In this document: positions 5,625-11,925 of the stretch, one piece after another
How positions within the stretch are numbered: position 1 is the first letter of the stretch
How the letters are laid out: the number at the start of each line of letters is the position of its first letter
Assembly (NCBI GenBank): GCA_016840645.1
Contig: JAEORY010000062.1
Coordinates: forward strand, 1-13,313
DNA: 13,313 bases
Source: Candidatus Borrarchaeota archaeon
Lineage (GTDB): Archaea > Asgardarchaeota > Sifarchaeia > Borrarchaeales > Borrarchaeaceae
Direction: 5' to 3'
Position numbers and translations under genes: made by a program
Notes under the pieces: model-generated
Database searches by the model: none
What the model was told of the DNA's origin: nothing
The model's input: the letters and a program-made list of their open reading frames with translations, nothing else

Positions 5625-6179
5625 CTAGAGTCCAATAACGAGGAAAATAGCGAGAAATATACACGATATAGTAAGAATATCACCAGTTACGGTAATAACA
5701 GGATTTAAGATATTGTCGACGTCGAGTCCTCTCCGAAATGCGATGTTAGCTAAGAGAATAGTGAATAAGGGTGAAATTAATCCGCTGATTGATCCTCCAA
5801 AGAACGCAATGAGAAATATCAAGAAAGGATTAATGTCACTTATTCCGTAAGCATATAAGAATACCACAGCGATCATACCAGCTGCTGCTGAAAGAACTGA
5901 TGATAACAAAATTGATGCTTTAATATTCTCAAAAAGTTCTTTGTTTCCTCTAAGATTCGTAGTTATAGCACCAGTGGCAAAACCTGAGCCGATACGTGAC
6001 CCTAAAGATGCACTTATATTTCCACGTAGCGCGAACAGAGCTGGAAGTATAACGAATAAGCCAGCAATAGATTGAAGATATGATTCCATTCTAGTTAAAA
6101 TGAATCCGGTGAGAGCTCCCCCTATAGCGACTAAGAAAAGTACAGGCAGACCTTCTTTTAAAACTCTCTTGATAACCAT
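5625..6179 (-). CDS. MgtE-like (SLC41-type) membrane half, first gene
   Basis: 184 residues, five hydrophobic segments, homologous to its downstream neighbour. Matching signatures are LPALFALRGNISASLGSRIG and GLDVDNILNPVITVTGDILT, so two separate half-genes make up a pseudo-symmetric transporter, as in several archaea. The ATG at 6179 has GGAGG nine bases upstream. A TATA-like TAATTATATG lies near 6244-6253 on the minus strand. The start faces the TnpB element, whose right end is only about 125 bp away, so the promoter survives intact between gene and insertion. The convergent PhoU/TrkA-C gene is the likely regulator. Confidence 0.82.
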   Translation of the reverse strand: MVIKRVLKEGLPVLFLVAIGGALTGFILTRMESYLQSIAGLFVILPALFALRGNISASLGSRIGSGFATGAITTNLRGNKELFENIKASILLSSVLSAAAGMIAVVFLYAYGISDINPFLIFLIAFFGGSISGLISPLFTILLANIAFRRGLDVDNILNPVITVTGDILTISCIFLAIFLVIGL

Positions 6180-6283
6180 AAGGGGTAGCCTCCATCGATT
6201 TGATACAAGATGGGATTAATTTGGAAGAATTCATTGATACAACACATATAATTAGATTCTTGAGTTGATTAAGTGATTTAACT

Positions 6284-6430
6284 ATAGGTATAATAATTTG
6301 ACTGTGAACTACCTCACGCTAAAGCAGTGAGGCTTCCTGTTTCCGCGACCATACTTGCCTCAACGTAGGCTATCTGGTTCAGATACTCCAACGCTAAGGT
6401 AGAGGTATTAGTCTCCGCAGGCGTAACTTC
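6284..6430 (-). ncRNA. Predicted omega/re-RNA of the TnpB element
   Basis: In TnpB elements the guide RNA scaffold covers the 3' end of tnpB and the right-end hairpin, and its guide is the flanking DNA. Here the minus-strand hairpin (stem 6332-6327 with 6317-6312, inner GCT/AGC stem 6325-6323 with 6320-6318) ends in GGTAGTTCAC at 6304. The 20 bases from 6303 down to 6284 would be the guide. The 5' limit given is arbitrary. This is family-based inference, since no RNA evidence is visible. Confidence 0.4.
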
Positions 6431-7603
6431 GGTAGGTCCCCTACCTACGATTTTATATGCTTCGTGTTCTAGCACACGACTGCTGTTATAATCACGATCT
6501 ATAACTAAATTACAGTGGTGACACACATAGGTACGTTCTTCTAAACTTATAGCGCGCTGATGACCGCAACGCGAACAGGTTTTGGTGGAGGGGAAGAATC
6601 GGTCAATTTCCACCGGTGTATGCACCTTTATTTCAAGCATGCGAATTATTCCACCCAGGCTGGTTGACAGCATTCTGTTACCCCACAGGCGTTGCCAGGC
6701 GCGTAAATTCTCATTTTGATAACATACCATTTGAAAAGTGGTGGCGAGGAAATGAACCAGTTTATTGCAGATGTCCCGCTTAATATTGGTGGTTTTAGCG
6801 TAGGCTTTGAGCAACTTATAGAGCGTTTTCCACCAATTCTTACTGCGATACTGTTTACGACTTAATTTCTTACATAACTGCTTTATACGGCGTGTTACTG
6901 GTACCTTGTAGCGTATACGCACCCCGTTTGAAAGTGTTAACTGATGCTTTACCCCAAAATCAATGCCAATTGATTTCGCAGGCACTAACATCGCTGGCCT
7001 GTGTTCTCGCGGTGTATAGGTCGTTATCGCCAGGTAATACTCGCCATGCTGGTGCAGTAAGGTGGCATTGGCACATTCACAATTGGACGGCAGTTGTTCC
7101 AAGCCGTTGACACGTAGTTTTTGTGGGATTCTTTGAATCCGTACGTAGTTACTGTTGAGAATCCTGTAAGTGTTGCCGTATTGCTTGAGCGGGATGGAAT
7201 TCACATACGACTTAAACTTCAACCGTCCTACGTTATGACCCTTGGCTTTCACACGCGATAAGCCACGGATATTCTGTTGGGTGCGCGTAATGACGCTCTG
7301 GCGCATGTGTGACGATACATACCTTAATTGGCGAAGTTCAAAGCGGTCTTTCACCTTTATCGGCACGGCTGTGATTTTATCATCGATAGCAAACACGTTA
7401 GGATGCCCCACACAATAATTATAAAGCCATTTCGCTTCCAAAAATAAGAGCTTTAAGCGAGTTAACGAATCCTTGTTTAAGTGCGAGTGGTCTAGCTTCA
7501 CGGTGTACACCCGGCACCTCATGCGTGTACGGCGCTCCTTAGTGTCCTTTAAGGTAACTTTGATCCGCTCGTTTTTTGTTACCATGGTATGAGTGCTCCG
7601 CAC
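6314..7603 (-). CDS. tnpB: TnpB RNA-guided endonuclease
   Basis: 429 residues from GTG 7603. A better start may be ATG 7585 (423 residues), because a TATA-like TTATTATAA (7616-7608) lies about 27 bp ahead, which suggests a leaderless mRNA. The RuvC-type active site looks intact: D215 (SIGIDFGVKH), E298 (YQNENLRAWQ) and D371 (VIDRDYNSSRVL). So does the zinc ribbon C343-x2-C346 ... C361-x2-C364. The N-terminal half is the basic RNA-binding part. The C-terminal tail ETGSLTALA runs into the right-end hairpin, with the stop inside the stem. Family function: cleavage of DNA next to a target-adjacent motif, directed by the element's own guide RNA, which promotes element retention. Confidence 0.92.
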   Translation of the reverse strand: MRSTHTMVTKNERIKVTLKDTKERRTRMRCRVYTVKLDHSHLNKDSLTRLKLLFLEAKWLYNYCVGHPNVFAIDDKITAVPIKVKDRFELRQLRYVSSHMRQSVITRTQQNIRGLSRVKAKGHNVGRLKFKSYVNSIPLKQYGNTYRILNSNYVRIQRIPQKLRVNGLEQLPSNCECANATLLHQHGEYYLAITTYTPREHRPAMLVPAKSIGIDFGVKHQLTLSNGVRIRYKVPVTRRIKQLCKKLSRKQYRSKNWWKTLYKLLKAYAKTTNIKRDICNKLVHFLATTFQMVCYQNENLRAWQRLWGNRMLSTSLGGIIRMLEIKVHTPVEIDRFFPSTKTCSRCGHQRAISLEERTYVCHHCNLVIDRDYNSSRVLEHEAYKIVGRGPTEVTPAETNTSTLALEYLNQIAYVEASMVAETGSLTALA

Positions 7604-7627
7604 AACTTATAATAACTGGTTACTAAT

Positions 7628-7655
7628 GTACACCACCAGTTCTCACTGTGTGTAC
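7628..7655. repeat. Inverted repeat upstream of tnpB
   Basis: GTACAC at 7628-7633 pairs with GTGTAC at 7650-7655, and CAGT with ACTG inside, around a TCTC loop with a two-base bulge. It lies between the tnpB start and the left-end palindrome. It may be an RNA or DNA structural element of the transposon or a second subterminal hairpin. Confidence 0.4.
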
Positions 7656-7713
7656 TCCATCCTTGTTTATAAACTACGCAAAAAACAGCAAAAAGTTAAA
7701 AAATATACTATCT

Positions 7714-7760
7714 TGACACAATTCATCCCCAAGCTCAAGCAATGGGGCTTTCTTGTGTCA
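7714..7760. repeat. Left-end imperfect palindrome of the TnpB element
   Basis: TGACACAA (7714-7721) and TTGTGTCA (7753-7760) form a perfect 8-bp outer inverted repeat. They enclose the IS608-like hairpin CCCCA...TGGGG (7727-7731 with 7743-7747) with inner GCT/AGC. The + strand text around it (ATTCATCCCC ... ATGGGGCTTTCTTG) resembles the right ends at 446-480 and 6304-6339, in the same orientation. The alternative is a solo right end left by an older element. The stretch 7604-7956 otherwise holds no gene: 7762-7880 shows nothing recognisable, and 7891-7932 is regulatory. Confidence 0.5.
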
Positions 7761-7890
7761 TATCAAGTAACCTAAACTTCTGCTTCAAACTTGTTTTTTA
7801 ACCTACACTTTCTAAGAACCTTCTATTTTTTGAAGTCTAATTCTGCTAGCAGGTTTTTGGGAACATAGCAAGATTAATTAGAACTAAAAT

Positions 7891-7932
7891 CACAATATTT
7901 TGTGACATTGAACATAATCACAAAGATAAATA
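7891..7932 (+). promoter_or_regulatory. Promoter/operator region of the DUF134 gene
   Basis: CACAA-TATT-TTGTG (7891-7904) is a perfect inverted repeat. Its right arm is reused in TTGTGA (7900-7905) paired with TCACAA (7918-7923). A TATA-like GATAAATA (7925-7932) follows, centred about 28 bp before the ATG at 7957, so the mRNA may be leaderless. The same half-site recurs ahead of the NifX-like gene, suggesting control by one regulator. Confidence 0.45.
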
Positions 7933-7956
7933 CAGGCGCATATAAGAGTGACTATT

Positions 7957-8289
7957 ATGCCAAGATGGAGACGTGGCAGAGGAAAAAGAAGGGGAACAGG
8001 TCCAGGAAGACCTATGAAATCAAGAAACATAGGGTTTAATCCAGCCATCAAAAATTTTGTTCCAGCAATTCCCAAAGGAACAACGATCAATCCTGAACCA
8101 ATCTTTTTGACGCTCGCCGAACTGGAAGTATTGAGGCTGGTGGATATGGAGGGGATGATGCAGGAGGAAGCTGGAACACAGATGGGCGTTTCAAGGGGCA
8201 CAATATGGAGGCTCTTACAAAGTGCGAGAGAAAAAGTTGCTCGAATGTTAATCGAGGGCAGGGAACTCAGTATCGTTCCCGAAACATGA
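7957..8289 (+). CDS. DUF134 (UPF0251) helix-turn-helix regulator
   Basis: 110 residues from ATG 7957, chosen because the family normally begins MPR; a GTG at 7948 gives three extra residues. Residues 50-100 contain a sigma-70 region-4-like HTH (LTLAELEVLRLVDMEGMMQE, then GVSRGTIWRLLQSAREKVAR), the hallmark of DUF134. The N terminus is unusually basic and glycine-rich (RWRRGRGKRRGTGPGRPMKS). The family lies almost always beside NifX/NifB-like cluster-binding proteins and is presumed to regulate them, as the next genes here fit. It is probably a DNA-binding cytoplasmic protein. A hairpin with a T run follows its stop. Confidence 0.85.
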   Translation: MPRWRRGRGKRRGTGPGRPMKSRNIGFNPAIKNFVPAIPKGTTINPEPIFLTLAELEVLRLVDMEGMMQEEAGTQMGVSRGTIWRLLQSAREKVARMLIEGRELSIVPET

Positions 8290-8290
8290 T

Positions 8291-8311
8291 AAAACTTAAA
8301 AGAGTTTTTTT
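8291..8311 (+). terminator. Hairpin with T-run after the DUF134 gene
   Basis: AAAACT (8291-8296) pairs with AGTTTT (8303-8308), and the run of T continues to 8311. It begins one base after the TGA of the DUF134 gene. It implies that the regulator and the following genes are separate transcripts. Confidence 0.45.
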
Positions 8312-8336
8312 GTCAACAGCAGATAAACTGCGTTGT

Positions 8337-8458
8337 TATTGTGTAAGTTGAATTAAAGGTAATATTTCACAATGTATGTAGAAAAACAAATAAATATTCA
8401 AACTGTAATATTGTGCAAAGGCACACAATAATTGTTTAGGGATGCCTAAAATTTATGA
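8337..8458 (+). promoter_or_regulatory. Operator cluster and promoter ahead of the NifX-like operon
   Basis: TATTGTG (8409-8415) and CACAATA (8424-8430) form a perfect 7-bp inverted repeat with an 8-bp spacer. Further half-sites are TATTGTG at 8337-8343 and CACAAT at 8368-8373. A TATA-like AAAATTTATGAA at about 8447-8458 lies 30 bp before the ATG at 8484. No strong ribosome site is seen, so the mRNA may have a very short leader. The half-sites match those ahead of the DUF134 gene. Confidence 0.5.
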
Positions 8459-8483
8459 AAAAAGTAGAAATGTGGTATAGAAA

Positions 8484-8960
8484 ATGAAGATTGCAATAAG
8501 TTCTCAACCCCCAGGTGGATTAGAAGTCCTTGTAGATCCCAGATTTGGGAGATGTGTATGTTTCACAATTTACGATTCAGAAATAGGAAATGTCGTAGTT
8601 ATTCCGAATACGGCTACAGAAAGTTTTTCAGGTGCAGGCATTCAAGCAGCCCAGTTGGTCGTCAACTCGGGCGCAACCGTAGTGTTAACAGGAAACGTGG
8701 GGCCAAATGCCTTTACGGCTCTCCAACAACTGGGTGTCCAGACATACACAGGTGTTTTTGGCGCAACAGTGAAGGCGGCAATAGATCAATATCTTGCAGG
8801 GACATTAACTTCCACTACAAGCCCAACAGCGGGAGCTAAATCAGGAATGGGCGGTGGCGCAGGCAGAGGTGCAGGACGTGGCGGTGGCGCAGGCAGAGGT
8901 GCAGGACGTGGCGGTGGCGGTGGACGTGGAGGTGGACGCGGCGGCGGCCAAAATTGGTAA
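8484..8960 (+). CDS. NifX/NifB-like metal-cluster-binding protein with Gly/Arg tail
   Basis: 158 residues. Residues 1-105 form the dinitrogenase iron-molybdenum-cofactor domain (PF02579): MKIAISSQ, VDPRFGRCVCF with C24 and C26, SGAGIQAAQLV, GNVGPNAFTAL and a final AAIDQYLAG helix. Relatives such as MTH1175 are small cluster-binding proteins of unknown partner. Residues about 118-156 are a low-complexity tail of G, A and R (GGGAGRGAGRGGG repeated), probably disordered and perhaps nucleic-acid- or membrane-binding. The tail is encoded by a recent tandem DNA repeat. No nitrogenase genes are present, so a nitrogenase role is unlikely. It is the first gene of an operon with the next three. Confidence 0.82.
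   Translation: MKIAISSQPPGGLEVLVDPRFGRCVCFTIYDSEIGNVVVIPNTATESFSGAGIQAAQLVVNSGATVVLTGNVGPNAFTALQQLGVQTYTGVFGATVKAAIDQYLAGTLTSTTSPTAGAKSGMGGGAGRGAGRGGGAGRGAGRGGGGGRGGGRGGGQNW
8851..8910 (+). repeat. Two identical 30-bp tandem repeats in the Gly/Arg tail
   Basis: 8851-8880 and 8881-8910 are identical copies, each coding ten residues of G, A and R. A decayed, shorter G/R-coding extension follows to about 8945. Perfect identity means the duplication is recent or under exchange, so tail length may vary between strains. Confidence 0.9.
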
Positions 8961-8986
8961 TGAACATCAAAAAAATAGGAGATTTT

Positions 8987-9370
8987 ATGAAGATCGGCGT
9001 AGCATCAAGCTTGCCTGAAGGACTGGATTCACCTGTTGATGAACGCTTCGGTCGGTGCTTCATGTGGACAGTTGTTGAAGTGGATGATAACAAGAAGGTA
9101 ATCAACGTTGAATTATATGAAAATGATGCCAGAAATGCACGCAGTGGGGCTGGAATTCAATCCACCCAGTTTCTTTCTCAATTAGGGTGTAGTGTTGCCA
9201 TAGCTGCAAATTTCGGTCCAACTGCTTTTACAGCCTTGAATTCCTTAGGGTTTGAAATAATACAATGTGATCTACAATTGACTGTGCAAGAAGCACTTGA
9301 TCGCTATCTTTCTGGTAAATATAAGTCCTTAGAAGAGCCAACGAAACCAAAAAAGGCTGGTGTTTCATAA
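8987..9370 (+). CDS. NifX/NifB-like metal-cluster-binding protein, tail-less paralogue
   Basis: 127 residues from ATG 8987, with AGGAGA (8977-8982) four to five bases upstream; an earlier TTG at 8954 overlaps the previous gene and lacks a ribosome site. The fold and motifs match the preceding gene: MKIGVASSLP, VDERFGRC (C24), SGAGIQSTQFLSQLG, NFGPTAFTALNSLG and ALDRYLSG. The second cysteine of FGRCVC is replaced by methionine (FGRCFM). It has a short lysine-rich end (EEPTKPKKAGVS) instead of the Gly/Arg tail. It is probably a partner or alternative carrier for an Fe-S or Mo/Fe cluster. Confidence 0.82.
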   Translation: MKIGVASSLPEGLDSPVDERFGRCFMWTVVEVDDNKKVINVELYENDARNARSGAGIQSTQFLSQLGCSVAIAANFGPTAFTALNSLGFEIIQCDLQLTVQEALDRYLSGKYKSLEEPTKPKKAGVS

Positions 9371-9424
9371 TTAACTCTTAAACATTCGACACGAGAATTA
9401 TTAAAATGTTGGAGTTGAAGAAAG

Positions 9425-10360
9425 ATGACATCTCTTCCATCAGAAATCTTCCATAGGAAGCCAGTTGATGTCCCGATAGTCGCGTCAACTGGTGGCAAAG
9501 GTGGCACTGGTAAAACTGTTGTAGCCATCAATCTTGCAGCCCAGTTAGCAAATATGGGCAAAAGAGTTTTAATCATCGACTGTGATGTTGACAGTCCTAA
9601 TGTCGCCATTCTTTTGGATGCCGAATTAAAGGATGAACAAGTTATCAAACGTTTTCTTCCAGAATTTATTTTGGAAAACTGCACATTTTGTGGGAAGTGT
9701 GCAGAATATTGTAGGGCTCACGCTATATTGCAGGTAGGCGATAAGCCACCCCTTTTGTTCCCAGAAATTTGCACAGGTTGTGAAGTATGTCAACTAGTGT
9801 GCCCATCCGACGCAATAGTAGACAAGGAAAAGATTGTGGGTTATACATTTGAAGGGCACAATAATGGTGTTGATATTGTCAGTGGCGAGTTAAAATTGAG
9901 AGAACCAGAATCTGCTATCGCAGTAGATGCTGCAAGAGAGAGGGCGTTTAAGAAAGTCAAAGAAAATGGAAAAGACTATGATATTGTGGTAATCGATACT
10001 GCCCCAGGTGCCCATTGCGACGTCATCCGTGCATTGCAAGGGGCTGATCTCGTATTAGCTGTAACTGAGCCAACACCCTTTGGAGCTCACGATTTAGATC
10101 TAATAATCGAACTGACTAAGAACGTCATGATGCTTAATTCGAAAGTAGTGCTAAATCGATCAGATATTGCGGATAGTAAAATAATTGATTCAACATGCCA
10201 AAAAAAATCAGTGGAGTTGCTAGCACGGATTCCATACGATGATGAACTAATTAAAAGCTATGTCAAAGGAATTCCCATAGTGAATTATAATCCAGAGTCC
10301 GCAAGCGGGAAAATATTAATTCAACTGGCAGAAAAAACTCAGGAGTTGCTCTTGACATGA
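9425..10360 (+). CDS. MinD-family ATPase with inserted ferredoxin domain, copy 1
   Basis: 311 residues, COG1149-type. The deviant Walker A is GGKGGTGKT (23-31), with D52/D54 in IIDCDVDSPN and a later VVIDTAPG switch motif. Between them lies a two-cluster ferredoxin insert: C86-C89-C92-C96 (CTFCGKCAEYC) and C116-C119-C122-C126 (CTGCEVCQLVCP). The usual proline after the fourth cysteine of the first cluster is replaced by Arg. The family is thought to couple ATP binding to electron or cluster transfer, but no reaction has been firmly shown to my knowledge. The 54-bp gap after the NifX pair has GGAG at about 9411. The last bases ATGA overlap the paralogue that follows. Confidence 0.85.
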   Translation: MTSLPSEIFHRKPVDVPIVASTGGKGGTGKTVVAINLAAQLANMGKRVLIIDCDVDSPNVAILLDAELKDEQVIKRFLPEFILENCTFCGKCAEYCRAHAILQVGDKPPLLFPEICTGCEVCQLVCPSDAIVDKEKIVGYTFEGHNNGVDIVSGELKLREPESAIAVDAARERAFKKVKENGKDYDIVVIDTAPGAHCDVIRALQGADLVLAVTEPTPFGAHDLDLIIELTKNVMMLNSKVVLNRSDIADSKIIDSTCQKKSVELLARIPYDDELIKSYVKGIPIVNYNPESASGKILIQLAEKTQELLLT

Positions 10361-11265
10361 AAGAAGTTGTGATAGTCTCGGGAAAAGGCGGAGTTGGAAA
10401 AACTTCAGTTGCTGCAGCACTAGCCATTTTATTTCAGGAAAATGATCTAAACCTTGTGGCGTTGGATGCTGACGTCGATGCACCAAATTTAGCATTGCTC
10501 TTGAGCGCAAAAGACGATGAAAGGGTTGAAGACGAAATTGAGGTTTCAGAAAAAGCTTTCATCCTTGCTGACAGATGTATCTATTGTGGACAATGCGTTG
10601 AATCTTGCAGTGAAAACGCAATAATGCAACCCGATTTGGAAGAACCACCAATAATCATACCATATCTCTGTGAAGGCTGTGGAAAATGTGCAATAATTTG
10701 TCCAGAAGAGGCAATAGAGATCCGAGCGGTAAAAGGGGGAAAAATTATCAATTCAAAGAATAATGCAAACGGGTTTACAATAATCACAGGTCAGATAGCT
10801 ATTGGGGAAACAGGATCTGGCAAAATTGTTACAGAAATAAAAAAGCGGGGACGAGAAGAGGCACAAAGGGTCAATGCAGATGTTCTTTTAGTTGACGGTG
10901 CACCTGGGACAGGTTGCCCAGTGATAGCCGCTATAACAGGAGCGAATTATGTCATCATCATAACTGAACCAACACCTTCTGCAATGAAAGCTTTCGAAAG
11001 GATCACATATATTGCACAACATTTTCCACTGGGGATTGGACTTATTATCAACAAATCGGATTTGCATGAACCGTCAAAAGCCCAGATACTCGAAATAGCC
11101 AGAAAAAATAACGTTGAAGTGCTTGGAGAGATCCCACTCGATAAGAATGTACCATATTCTATTGCCCAAGCAGAACCAATTGTTACCTATGCACCAGAGA
11201 GTCCTGCTGCCGTAGCATTGAAACTAATTGCAGAAAGACTTCTGCAAAGTCTAAGATTTTCTTAA
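10357..11265 (+). CDS. MinD-family ATPase with inserted ferredoxin domain, copy 2
   Basis: 302 residues, starting at the ATG of an ATGA overlap with the previous stop, so the two are translationally coupled. The deviant Walker A is SGKGGVGKT (8-16), with DADVDAPN following. The ferredoxin clusters are C74-C77-C80-C84 (CIYCGQCVESC) and C105-C108-C111-C115 (CEGCGKCAIICP), and VDGAPGTGCP serves as the second switch. The pairing of two such ATPases next to NifX-like proteins and DUF134 recurs in many anaerobes. This suggests a heterodimeric ATPase that loads, reduces or delivers a metal cluster. It is cytoplasmic, with no membrane segments. Confidence 0.85.
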   Translation: MKEVVIVSGKGGVGKTSVAAALAILFQENDLNLVALDADVDAPNLALLLSAKDDERVEDEIEVSEKAFILADRCIYCGQCVESCSENAIMQPDLEEPPIIIPYLCEGCGKCAIICPEEAIEIRAVKGGKIINSKNNANGFTIITGQIAIGETGSGKIVTEIKKRGREEAQRVNADVLLVDGAPGTGCPVIAAITGANYVIIITEPTPSAMKAFERITYIAQHFPLGIGLIINKSDLHEPSKAQILEIARKNNVEVLGEIPLDKNVPYSIAQAEPIVTYAPESPAAVALKLIAERLLQSLRFS

Positions 11266-11340
11266 CTTAAAATTCTATATAGGATGTTTCCTGTAAAGAA
11301 AATTTTATGAATTAAATAGATTTTAGATTATTGACTAAAG

Positions 11341-11376
11341 ATTTTATGCAAGTAACTCTATAACGTATAACGAGGG
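11341..11376 (+). promoter_or_regulatory. Promoter and tandem 7-bp repeat before the winged-helix gene
   Basis: A TATA-like ATTTTATG (11341-11348) is followed by two adjoining copies of TATAACG (11359-11365 and 11366-11372), then GAGGG (11372-11376) before ATG 11383. The repeats lie about where transcription should start. The same 7-mer occurs, reversed, inside the palindrome at 574-589. Confidence 0.35.
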
Positions 11377-11382
11377 AATTTT

Positions 11383-11883
11383 ATGTCAAAGTTCGTACCA
11401 AAGCCATTATGTTGCGATGTGGTAGAAGCGTTTTCTTCAGAAGAACGCATGAAGCTCTTGATGACGACGATAGGGCTTGGTGGATGCGCAGCTGCAAGTG
11501 TATTAGAAAAATTCACTGGACTTGACACTGCAACAGTTCGTGAGAACTTAGAAGTCTTAGAAAGAACTGGATTTGTCGAAGTTCGAGAGATAGGAAAAAC
11601 TACCGTCGTTCGATTACAGAAAATAATTTCCCCTATTGCTACTTTCGCTACCTTCATCGAAGAAGTGGAACAGACGACAGTTGAAAACATCATTGAAAAG
11701 TCGAAAACAATTATAGAGGACATGAAAATGAAGGATGATGCCCAAGCATTCATTAATGAATTCAATGACATTAGTTTCAGGCTTCGTGGAATAATCGAAA
11801 TTTATTTTCCGCGTCAATTCTGGGAAGCAAAAGAACAAGTAAAACTCCTTGCAGAGAAATTCGCTCTACCTATGAAGAAATAG
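11383..11883 (+). CDS. Winged-helix (ArsR/TrmB-like) transcription regulator with Cys pair
   Basis: 166 residues from ATG 11383 with GAGGG six bases upstream. Residues about 18-85 form a winged helix-turn-helix (SSEERMKLLMTTIGLGGCAA, then DTATVRENLEVLERTGFVEV and the wing REIGKTTVVRL). The C-terminal half is helical (EEVEQTTVENIIEKSKTIIE) and may mediate dimerisation. Cysteines C10, C11 and C35 lie near the DNA-binding domain and could sense a metal, metalloid or Fe-S cluster, though this is inference. It follows the metal-cluster operon after 117 bp and has its own promoter. Possible targets are itself and the permease operon. Confidence 0.7.
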   Translation: MSKFVPKPLCCDVVEAFSSEERMKLLMTTIGLGGCAAASVLEKFTGLDTATVRENLEVLERTGFVEVREIGKTTVVRLQKIISPIATFATFIEEVEQTTVENIIEKSKTIIEDMKMKDDAQAFINEFNDISFRLRGIIEIYFPRQFWEAKEQVKLLAEKFALPMKK

Positions 11884-11925
11884 AGTGCCGCTGACGCAAA
11901 GCTACAAAAAATTAAAAAAAGGGAA

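Larger units (their letters stand above)
6304..7761 (-). mobile_element. TnpB-only IS200/IS605-family (IS1341-type) element
   Basis: A single tnpB gene lies between similar same-orientation imperfect palindromes: 6312-6332 (right end) and 7727-7747 (left end). Both have a G/C-rich outer stem and an inner GCT/AGC stem, as in the subterminal hairpins of IS608-like elements. No tnpA is present. On the minus strand the left side begins after TTGAT (7766-7762) and the right side ends at TTCAC (6308-6304). These fit target and cleavage motifs of this family as I recall them, so the exact ends are tentative. The element is visibly richer in G+C than its neighbours, which suggests recent arrival. Confidence 0.65.

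Noticed and set aside
7593..7775. 60-codon + strand frame across the left side of the TnpB element
   Set aside because: It covers transposon-end hairpins, begins inside tnpB on the other strand and shows no family pattern or ribosome site.
8851..8910. Tandem repeat considered as a CRISPR start
   Set aside because: The copies adjoin with no spacers and lie in frame within a gene. No CRISPR array or cas gene was seen in the window.
8836..9105. 89-codon minus-strand frame rich in His and Arg
   Set aside because: It is the antisense of the Gly/Arg repeat; the composition follows from the repeat, not from a gene.
8484..9370. NifX-like pair as evidence for nitrogen fixation
   Set aside because: The domain is widespread outside nitrogenase systems and no nifH, nifD, nifK or nifB homologue is present.
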